Below the pieces are notes generated by a model. It worked only from the letters and a program-made list of their open reading frames with translations. It made no database searches and was not told the origin of the DNA. Shown piece by piece: positions 1-5,204 of a DNA stretch of 5,705 nt. The stretch covers positions 1 through 5,705 of the forward strand of contig JAGGUC010000029.1 of assembly GCA_021158735.1 (NCBI GenBank), read 5' to 3'. Source of the stretch: Desulfurococcales archaeon. Its GTDB lineage: Archaea; Thermoproteota; Thermoprotei_A; Sulfolobales; NBVN01. The stretch's first letter is position 1. Each line of letters starts with the position of its first letter. Made by a program: the position numbers and the translations under genes.

Positions 1-36
1 ATTAAAAATATTAATTTTCCAGGTTTATCGGAAGTG

Positions 37-100
37 TATAAATATTTTAACAAATTTTATTTATACTTTATCTAATGGTATTATTGTCTTCTACTTTAAG
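37..100 (+). promoter_or_regulatory. AT-rich leader with candidate TATA boxes for the dUTPase gene
   Basis: The first 135 bases carry no recognisable gene and are much richer in A and T than the rest of the window. Three TATA-like stretches are visible: TATAAATATT at 37-46 behind a purine-rich element, TTTATACTTTA at about 60-70, and CTTTAAG near 94-100. With the usual archaeal spacing of about 25 bases they would start transcription near 67, 92 and 122. The last would leave a leader of roughly 14 bases before the ATG at 136. Which box is used cannot be decided here, and the first could also serve a divergent gene outside the window. Confidence 0.4.
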
Positions 101-112
101 TAATCACAAAAG

Positions 113-124
113 AATACTAGTATT
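113..124. repeat. perfect 12-bp palindrome upstream of the dUTPase gene
   Basis: AATACTAGTATT reads the same on both strands and ends 11 bases before the ATG at 136. It lies over the start site expected from the nearest TATA-like box, which is where an archaeal repressor operator would sit. A direct repeat of TATTAG (121-126 and 128-133) overlaps its right half. No known regulator motif is recognised, and a 12-bp palindrome in AT-rich DNA may be chance. Confidence 0.3.
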
Positions 125-135
125 AGGTATTAGAA

Positions 136-615
136 ATGGCGTTGCCGGATAAGCTGATAGCTAATTTCATATGCTGTATTAAGGACTCAAGCATTCAGGT
201 ACAGCCTGCTGGTGTGGATCTCACTGTATGCAAGGTCTACGCCTTTACCTCGCCAGCATACATAGGTTTTAAGGATAGGAAGCTTGCTGGGATTAGAGAG
301 ATAGAACCAGTTAATGGTATTTGGCGTTTGGGGCCAGGTGCGTATAAGGTAATGTTTAACGAGGTTGTAAAAGTGCCCAATGATGTTGTTGGGCTCTGCT
401 TTCCCAGGTCATCGCTTCTCCGTTCCGGAGTGATCTTCACATGCACTGTCTGGGATCCCGGTTATGTCGGTAGGGGTGAAGGTCTTTTAACCGTTCTTAA
501 TCCTCAGGGGTTGGAACTCGAGGTTAGTGCGCGAGTAGCTCAGCTCGTATTCATTAAGTTAATGGAGAAGCCTTCTAGAGTATATGAGGGGGCGTACAAA
601 GGTGAGAACATTTAG
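136..615 (+). CDS. dut: archaeal dUTP diphosphatase (dCTP deaminase/dUTPase superfamily)
   Basis: The predicted enzyme hydrolyses dUTP to dUMP and pyrophosphate in the cytoplasm, keeping uracil out of DNA and feeding dTMP synthesis. Its 159 residues match the usual length of archaeal DCD/DUT-fold proteins. Visible motifs are QPAGVDLT (residues 23-30), PRSSLLRSG (90-98), WDPGYVGRGEG (106-116), a central ARVAQLVF (132-139) and a C-terminal YEGAYKGE (150-157), which should close over the triphosphate. R91, S92, S93, E115 and Q136 fall where substrate-binding and catalytic residues lie in this superfamily. The reading GRGEG, rather than the GxxxLE-type segment of bacterial dCTP deaminases, favours the archaeal dUTPase branch, but deaminase or bifunctional activity cannot be fully excluded. 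The ATG at 136 has only a weak AGGT upstream. The next gene begins inside this one. Confidence 0.88.
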   Translation: MALPDKLIANFICCIKDSSIQVQPAGVDLTVCKVYAFTSPAYIGFKDRKLAGIREIEPVNGIWRLGPGAYKVMFNEVVKVPNDVVGLCFPRSSLLRSGVIFTCTVWDPGYVGRGEGLLTVLNPQGLELEVSARVAQLVFIKLMEKPSRVYEGAYKGENI

Positions 616-1627
616 CTACGATACCGGTATTGAATTAAATGAACAGCAGATATGCAGGTCATCAATAGTTTTTAGCAGTATGCTCAGTAAAATAAAGTTA
701 GACCAATTTACAGACTCTCGATATTACCCGCCTTCAGGCGATGATTTCGAGAATGTAGCTAGGTACTTCATATTCATGGTTGCTATAGACCACAGAACTA
801 GTAGGTACGGTGACTTTGAAGGCTACGTTGACGGTGGGTTTTATCATGGGGCTGACCTGCTATATCGGTTAGGTAAGTTAAAGTATGATGAGGATCCGGA
901 CTTCTTCAGCCCCAAGTTTATGGCTAATATAAGTGTTGATGATGTGAGGAGGTGGCTTAGAGCTAGGGGTAAGAAAGGATGTGATGTGGTTATTTGGGAC
1001 CCAGATGTGCGGGCTCTGCTACTGAGAGATTTAGGCAGTAAGCTTAACAGGTATTTCGACGGCCACGTATTAAAATTGATTAGTCTGAGTAGAGGATTTC
1101 TTAAATCAAACACAACTTATGGCTTCATTGACAGATTAAAGTGCTTTATAGCTTACTCCGACCCGTTAGAAAAGAAATCGTACCTACTGGCTAAGTTCTT
1201 AAGCAGGCGCGGGATACTCACTTACTCAGACAGAGAACATGCTGAGGTCCCTGTAGATAACCACTTGACCAGAATAGCACTGCGGTTAGGTCTTCTTAGA
1301 CTGCCTAAGCAGGTTCTGAGAAAAATCCGTGAAAAAACCCACTTCACAAGGAGCGAGGACTTAGTGATTCGGTATGCTGTTAGGTTGGCATTCAAACTAG
1401 CTTCAAGGGTCACTAACACTGACCCGCTAATACTAGATGACCTGCTGTGGCTATTTGGTAGGCACTGCTGCACTAGGAGAAGCCCGGTATGTATTGCAAA
1501 ATGTAGCGGGAAGTGCTCATCATTAAACCTATGTAGTGATGGGTGCCCCCTAGGGAATATCTGCCCCAGCAACGCGAGTAGTGATATATTGAGCGAGCAC
1601 TACTATGTTGACACATACTACTATTAA
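584..1627 (+). CDS. HhH-GPD/Qng1-fold glycosylase-like protein with iron-sulfur cysteine tail
   Basis: This is probably a base- or nucleotide-cleaving N-glycosylase-fold protein; the substrate is unknown. VPVDNHLTRIALRLG (residues 222-236) matches the helix of endonuclease III-type enzymes that carries the catalytic aspartate (here D225). The segment LEKKSYLLAKFL (195-206) sits where the catalytic-lysine helix would be, but the canonical LPGVGxKTA hairpin is absent. GRHCCTRRSPVC (292-303) and CPLGNIC (321-327) resemble the endonuclease III iron-sulfur loop, split by an insert with three more cysteines (307, 311, 317). The order of the N-terminal region (DGGFYHGADLLYRL at 83-96, then the ISVDDVRRWLR helix) and the LDDLLWLFG helix (284-292) also recalls the queuosine salvage hydrolase Qng1/DUF2419. 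The tail ends in HYYVDTYYY. The gene overlaps the dUTPase gene by 32 bases. An alternative GTG start at 602 has a better-placed GAGGGGG ribosome binding site (586-592) and gives 341 residues. Confidence 0.62.
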   Translation: MRGRTKVRTFSYDTGIELNEQQICRSSIVFSSMLSKIKLDQFTDSRYYPPSGDDFENVARYFIFMVAIDHRTSRYGDFEGYVDGGFYHGADLLYRLGKLKYDEDPDFFSPKFMANISVDDVRRWLRARGKKGCDVVIWDPDVRALLLRDLGSKLNRYFDGHVLKLISLSRGFLKSNTTYGFIDRLKCFIAYSDPLEKKSYLLAKFLSRRGILTYSDREHAEVPVDNHLTRIALRLGLLRLPKQVLRKIREKTHFTRSEDLVIRYAVRLAFKLASRVTNTDPLILDDLLWLFGRHCCTRRSPVCIAKCSGKCSSLNLCSDGCPLGNICPSNASSDILSEHYYVDTYYY

Positions 1628-1661
1628 CTAGCTAAACTAATAATTAGGTACGTGACGATAC

Positions 1662-1673
1662 CTTTAATTCTTA
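1662..1673 (+). promoter_or_regulatory. candidate TATA box for the small gene and the prenyltransferase gene
   Basis: CTTTAATTCTTA lies in the 65-base gap after the glycosylase-like gene. Its centre is about 25 bases before the TTG at 1693, so the transcript would begin at or just before that codon. This position suits a promoter for a small two-gene unit (1693-2890) separate from the dUTPase pair. It rests on AT-rich composition and spacing only. Confidence 0.45.
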
Positions 1674-1692
1674 TTACAACTCTGATACTTAG

Positions 1693-1947
1693 TTGGGGAG
1701 GTGCGTGGACTGTAGGGAAGTACTAAGTAAGGTTAATAGCTTGGATAGTGAGGGCAGTAAAGTGCTGAAGTACTTCATACGCTACAGGTCCATCGGTGAG
1801 TTGCTTGCGCTGAGAGAGCTGAGAGGTCTTTACGGTATTAAAGATCCTGCTAAAGTAATTGGGCACTTGCTAGACCTAGGACTTCTGGAGCGGGGGTTGG
1901 GCTGCTACAACATATCCGCGAATGTAGTTAAATGCCTGAAAAGCTAG
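1693..1947 (+). CDS. small winged-helix-like protein, function unknown
   Basis: I do not recognise a family for this short protein (84 residues from TTG 1693). Residues 21-70 look like a winged helix-turn-helix: the helical stretch GSKVLKYFIRY, a second helix IGELLALRELRGLYG, a third helix DPAKVIGHLLDLGLLERG, then CYNIS as a possible wing strand. The phrase LLDLGLLERG is typical of winged-helix DNA-binding proteins. Cysteines at 4, 7, 71 and 81 could bind a metal, but their spacing is not diagnostic. The start is uncertain. TTG 1693 fits a leaderless transcript from the box at 1662-1673. GTG 1705 (80 residues) follows GGGGAGGTG at 1695-1703, though with a gap shorter than usual. The prenyltransferase gene follows 25 bases downstream on the same strand, so the two are probably co-transcribed. 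Confidence 0.6.
   Translation: MGRCVDCREVLSKVNSLDSEGSKVLKYFIRYRSIGELLALRELRGLYGIKDPAKVIGHLLDLGLLERGLGCYNISANVVKCLKS
1695..1703 (+). promoter_or_regulatory. strong Shine-Dalgarno-like sequence at an ambiguous start
   Basis: GGGGAGGTG is nearly the full complement of the archaeal 16S rRNA 3' end. It lies just before GTG 1705 and inside the reading frame that opens at TTG 1693. If translation starts at GTG 1705 this is its ribosome binding site, with unusually short spacing. If TTG 1693 is used, the match encodes glycine-arginine and is either coincidental or marks a second internal start. Confidence 0.4.
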
Positions 1948-1972
1948 AATAAAGTTACGTGGTGCTATCTTA

Positions 1973-2890
1973 ATGGCCAAGTTAAGGAGGAAAGTACGTG
2001 CGTACCTGCAGCTCGTGAGGCTCCATAACTTAGTAGCTACAGCAGTATCCACACTCATAGGGTACCTGGCTGTAGCCGTTTCCTTGGTCAACCCTAGCTT
2101 AAATCCCGCTGCACCGCTATCTACAGTCGTACTGGTAGCAGCTGGGAGCTACGCGATTAATGACTACTTCGATGTCGAAGTTGACAAGGTAAACAAGCCG
2201 TACAGGCCCATACCCTCTGGTATTGTAGGGAGGAATGAGGCACTAGTGCTCTCTATTATTTTAATAGTAGCTGGTGTTTCTCTTGCTACCTTCTCTGGTC
2301 CTACTTCACTTACTTTCGCATCATTAAATACTATCTTACTCATTCTGTATTCATACAGAATTAAGGAGTTAGGTGTCCCAGGAAACATCGTCATAGGTTT
2401 TGGGGGTGCTGCATCCATAATTTACGGTGGACTAGCCTTAGCCGAATACGTGGGCGTTTTAGACAGAGTTACATCCACATACATACCTGCACTTTACGCT
2501 TTCCTACTGCTGCTGTCGCGGGAGATTGTTAAAACTATTGAAGACTACGTAGCGGATGCTGTAAGAAATGTTAGGTCACTTCCTAGAATTATAGGGCCGA
2601 TTAAATCTGCTTTTACTGCTGTTGCACTCCTAGCCCTAGTGATTGTGCTGTCACCGCTACCCTACGTACTTGCAGGATACGGAACAACATATCTCTCCCT
2701 AACTGCCGTAACTGACTGTGTAATAGTGTACTCTATGCTGAAGCTTATTAGCAGGGAGTTCCGTAGCAAGCCCGAGATTGTTGCAGGTAGGGTGAGGGCT
2801 TACTTGAAGCTAGCAGTATTTATAGGTTCACTAGCATTTCTCACGGACCTGCTGATCAGGTTCTTTGCTACGATTCACTTCTCAACTTAA
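1973..2890 (+). CDS. ubiA: UbiA-family prenyltransferase, probable digeranylgeranylglyceryl phosphate synthase
   Basis: The predicted membrane enzyme transfers a geranylgeranyl group to geranylgeranylglyceryl phosphate, forming the second ether bond of archaeal lipids. The 305 residues are mostly hydrophobic, with about eight to nine membrane helices, as usual for UbiA enzymes. The first aspartate-rich motif is NDYFDVEVD (residues 63-71), followed by NKPYRPIPSG (74-83), which is characteristic of the lipid-forming branch. The second is REIVKTIEDYVAD (183-195), followed by SLP (202-204); it keeps E190, D191 and D195 but has threonine where many relatives have aspartate after the lysine. YSYRIKELGVPGN (126-138) is the usual central loop. 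The N-terminal VRLHNL (15-20) also fits. GGTG at 1961-1964 is a suitable ribosome binding site for ATG 1973. Other UbiA substrates (quinone or heme type) are less likely. The gene end overlaps the convergent gene by 23 bases. Confidence 0.85.
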   Translation: MAKLRRKVRAYLQLVRLHNLVATAVSTLIGYLAVAVSLVNPSLNPAAPLSTVVLVAAGSYAINDYFDVEVDKVNKPYRPIPSGIVGRNEALVLSIILIVAGVSLATFSGPTSLTFASLNTILLILYSYRIKELGVPGNIVIGFGGAASIIYGGLALAEYVGVLDRVTSTYIPALYAFLLLLSREIVKTIEDYVADAVRNVRSLPRIIGPIKSAFTAVALLALVIVLSPLPYVLAGYGTTYLSLTAVTDCVIVYSMLKLISREFRSKPEIVAGRVRAYLKLAVFIGSLAFLTDLLIRFFATIHFST

Positions 2891-3893
2891 TAGTCATTAC
2901 CTCCTGATCCAGTAGACCAGTATAAATTACTCTGACAATTGCTTGCTTCTGCTTAACCGGTACATTATATTCCTTAGCGACCTCTTCACCTGGTTTTAGA
3001 GCGTTGATCACGTCCCTAAAGAATATCTCGCCAGCTGAAAGGCATGCTATGATAACATTCCTAGCTATCACATCACCTGAGTTCCTGAGCCTTATAGCTA
3101 GTTTGCCTTCACTTAGGCTCGCCTCCTCAACACTTACTTTAGGTCCATTAACTAGTAATTTATACACTAATACGTTGTGGATCCTTACATCTCTTGGGTA
3201 GTAGGTTAATGACGTATCCCTATGTAACAGGGTAACGTTGTTTTTGCTTCCTAAGCGGACGTTCTTAATACTTATCTCCTCTACACCCACGATCCCGTCA
3301 ATGGTATGTACTTTCCTGCCATTAATTGCTACATCCACTACCGCCTTCCTTGATGGCATACTTAACGTTATCAGCGCCTTACCTGCACCATCTCTACTGC
3401 TCATAGGTGCTTCAATACTCACACTTTCTGATGGCTTCAAACCCACCTGCCCGGCCTTAAATATTACCTCAGTTCTAGCATTCTCCAGGGGGGCGATCCC
3501 GAATATGGTAACTGACTCGATACTTACTGCCTCAGAGGACTCACACTTGACAGATAGTGTATAGCGCCCCACCTCAGATAGCAGTTGACTTACATCGAAA
3601 ACCTGTATCGCATACACGCCCTCCTCCCATTCCTCAAGTAGTTGGGGTTTGAATTCTCTTACTAAAGTAACTCCATTGAGCATCACCTTCCACAATATGT
3701 TCTTTGGCACTGACTTACACAGTACCGATAGTACTAAGAAGGCTGTACTGAGGTTGTTATCTATGGAGAAGACCGTGTAACCAGACCTGGGGTTGCCGTA
3801 CCCGCCTAGTACTAGTGGATTAGAAATTGTTGTGTAGTGGATTAGTCCTTGAACTTCATCGTTTAGGTACTCTATGAGGTTGCCCCTAGGCAT
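2868..3893 (-). CDS. beta-strand-rich protein of unknown function with CARDB-like C-terminal region
   Basis: I do not recognise this 341-residue family. Alternating hydrophobic and polar residues suggest a nearly all-beta protein. Two segments look like copies of one domain. Residues 41-133 have the LSVL strand at 54-57, LNG at 72-74 and SIESVTIFGI near 124-133. Residues 162-246 have ALITLSMPS, INGRKV at 190-195, NVTLLHRD near 209-216 and DVRIHNVLVYKLL. The last 90 residues (252-341) resemble a CARDB or adhesion-type domain, with LAIRLRNSGDVIARNV (265-280) and LKPGEEV (299-305). There is no signal peptide or membrane helix. An in-frame stop at 3909-3911 rules out an upstream extension, so the protein is probably cytoplasmic or a partner of a membrane protein. 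AGGTGA lies just before ATG 3893, which supports this start. It is transcribed towards the prenyltransferase gene. Product function remains unassigned. Confidence 0.7.
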   Translation of the reverse strand: MPRGNLIEYLNDEVQGLIHYTTISNPLVLGGYGNPRSGYTVFSIDNNLSTAFLVLSVLCKSVPKNILWKVMLNGVTLVREFKPQLLEEWEEGVYAIQVFDVSQLLSEVGRYTLSVKCESSEAVSIESVTIFGIAPLENARTEVIFKAGQVGLKPSESVSIEAPMSSRDGAGKALITLSMPSRKAVVDVAINGRKVHTIDGIVGVEEISIKNVRLGSKNNVTLLHRDTSLTYYPRDVRIHNVLVYKLLVNGPKVSVEEASLSEGKLAIRLRNSGDVIARNVIIACLSAGEIFFRDVINALKPGEEVAKEYNVPVKQKQAIVRVIYTGLLDQEVMTIKLRSES

Positions 3894-3897
3894 AGCG

Positions 3898-3938
3898 TCA
3901 CCTGTTAGCTAATGATTTATACTCCTTAAAATAAATTT
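3898..3938 (-). promoter_or_regulatory. candidate promoter and ribosome binding site of the beta-rich gene
   Basis: On the minus strand AAATTTATTTTA (3927-3938) would place transcription start near 3907. A second box, TATAAATC (3914-3921), would place it almost at the ATG (3893). The ribosome binding site AGGTGA occupies 3898-3903, four bases before the ATG, which favours the first box and a short leader. The presence of a promoter here suggests the gene can be transcribed separately from the DUF763 unit upstream. Confidence 0.45.
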
Positions 3939-3943
3939 GGTGA

Positions 3944-3962
3944 GTCTTAAAGTACTTAAGAC
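3944..3962. repeat. inverted repeat upstream of the beta-rich gene
   Basis: GTCTTAA and TTAAGAC form perfect 7-base arms around a 5-base centre AGTAC. It lies just upstream of the candidate TATA box of the minus-strand gene that starts at 3893. The sequence AGTACTTAA occurs here (3951-3959) and again at 3968-3976, so the element is partly repeated. It could bind a dimeric regulator, or form a weak stem in the 3' end of the DUF763 transcript. The arms are AT-rich and no T-run follows on the minus strand, so it is not a convincing terminator. Confidence 0.35.
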
Positions 3963-4046
3963 ATGTGAGTACTTAATCTTACTGTTGCCCTGGAACTCGT
4001 TGTCCCTAGGGCCTCACTCACAACCTAGTATTGAGCTAAAACCTAC

Positions 4047-5204
4047 TTAATACCTGCCTATGTCCTTGGGTGCTAATCTCGTGAGTGCCTTAAGTGCTAG
4101 TAGCCTTTCTTTACTGCCTAGTTCTGCTGATTTAATTATTTCTTGTAGTTCATGAATTACTCTTTCAGCAATTTCCTTCTTAACAGGATATGGTATTCCG
4201 TCCTTTCCCCCTATTGCAAAAGCGTACTTAAATGGACTGAAAGGCACTGTCTCAGGATCGCTCAGGGGTGGTGGCTCCCTATATATCAACTCCGAGATCA
4301 AGCTCAGAGCCCTGAGGGTCTCCGGACCAACCCTAGTTGACAGCATTACCTCACTGATGCCCCTCGGCCTTACCTCATAAGCCTCCTTCAGAATTCTAAG
4401 TAGCCTGTTAGTGAGTTTTACTGGCCTATAGTAGGGCACTCTAGCATTTATGGTTCTCGGCGGTCTTATGTCAAGTAATGTCTTATTACCTCTGAGTACT
4501 GCATTAACTACTGCGAGATCCTTCTTTATCTTCTCAGGCTTCTCATTAATTAGATCCACAATAATGCTCCTAGTACTTACCGATTTTTCGTGGGTTAGGT
4601 TCAGCGGTGTTAGCCTAATATCTGACGCCACACCTGAGTGAGGCTCAAGCGTAACATCATTACTCACATACCAGGCTAGGTGATATCTTCTGGCAAACCT
4701 TAACTCAGTGTTCATTCCCTGCTGTATAATTACCCACCTGCCGCTGTCATCAAAAATAAGTGCGTGATGGTAGAGAGTGAAGCCGTCTTGAAGAAGTACT
4801 GAGTCTGCTTTTGCCCCGAGTTTAGATATTTTAACTAGTTCGTTGATTTTACTGCTGCTTAAGCCTACCTTCTCACCATACCTCACTAACTCCTCAGGGG
4901 TTTTACGTGAGAGAAGGCCCTTACCTCCTGCTACTCTAACGTTAATGTTCAAGTTGTCTAGTACTTCCTTCAAGATCGCGGTAGTTACTGTTGTTGAACC
5001 GCTGCTGTTCCAGTCCATACCTATTATGTTGTTGAATGCCTGGAACCAAAGTGGATTCGAGAGTCTTTCGAGTAGTACCTTACTGCCTAGGTCAAGAACT
5101 ATTACCTTAACTATAGCTCTAGCCAACCTCTTCATGATGGCTGCTAACCATGGAGGGACATGTCCCCAGTGTAGCGGCAGGTCAGCTAGGCCCGCTACTG
5201 ACAT
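4047..5204 (-). CDS. DUF763 family protein
   Basis: This is a member of the conserved family DUF763, which is found mainly in archaea and thermophilic bacteria and has no established function that I know of. Family motifs occur in order along the 385 residues: GLADLPLHWGHVPPWL (residues 5-20), GMDWNSSGSTT (62-72), GGKGLLSRKTPEEL (93-106), LYHHALIFDDSGRWVIIQQG (144-163) with MN next and ARRYH (171-175), EPHSG (187-191), LNLTHEKS (201-208), and GGKDGIPYPV (342-351). The conserved Asp, His, Lys and Gln residues suggest an enzyme, perhaps acting on nucleic acid or nucleotides, but this is inference. GGTGA ends six bases before ATG 5204, which supports this start, and the family N-terminus also begins at about this point. 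The start overlaps the 3' end of the NfeD-like gene by 23 bases, implying co-transcription and coupled translation. There is no membrane segment. Confidence 0.88.
   Translation of the reverse strand: MSVAGLADLPLHWGHVPPWLAAIMKRLARAIVKVIVLDLGSKVLLERLSNPLWFQAFNNIIGMDWNSSGSTTVTTAILKEVLDNLNINVRVAGGKGLLSRKTPEELVRYGEKVGLSSSKINELVKISKLGAKADSVLLQDGFTLYHHALIFDDSGRWVIIQQGMNTELRFARRYHLAWYVSNDVTLEPHSGVASDIRLTPLNLTHEKSVSTRSIIVDLINEKPEKIKKDLAVVNAVLRGNKTLLDIRPPRTINARVPYYRPVKLTNRLLRILKEAYEVRPRGISEVMLSTRVGPETLRALSLISELIYREPPPLSDPETVPFSPFKYAFAIGGKDGIPYPVKKEIAERVIHELQEIIKSAELGSKERLLALKALTRLAPKDIGRY

Larger units (their letters stand above)
3894..4046. other. intergenic region between the DUF763 and beta-rich genes
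   Basis: This 153-base gap holds the promoter and inverted repeat described separately. The remainder (3977-4046) includes the palindrome CCCTAGGG at 4004-4011 and no open reading frame, tRNA-like fold or clear T-rich terminator that I can support. Confidence 0.5.

Noticed and set aside
934..949. TGATGA sequence resembling a C box of a C/D guide RNA
   Set aside because: It is inside a coding frame, and no paired D, C' and D' boxes with suitable spacing were found.
1222..1572. Minus-strand open frame of 116 codons
   Set aside because: It is antisense to the glycosylase-like gene, including its conserved VDNH and cysteine motifs, and has no motif of its own.
584..1627. Canonical endonuclease III or MutY assignment
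   Set aside because: The LPGVGxKTA hairpin is missing, the lysine-to-aspartate spacing is longer by about nine residues, and the N-terminal region differs from those families.
3238..3564. Plus-strand open frame of 108 codons within the beta-rich gene
   Set aside because: It lies opposite a longer minus-strand frame with a good ribosome binding site, and its composition is a leucine/serine/threonine-rich mirror of that gene with no recognisable motif.
3987..4012. Possible stem GCCCT...AGGGC as a terminator for the DUF763 unit
   Set aside because: The arms are only five bases, the loop is 16 bases, and no T-rich run follows on the minus strand.
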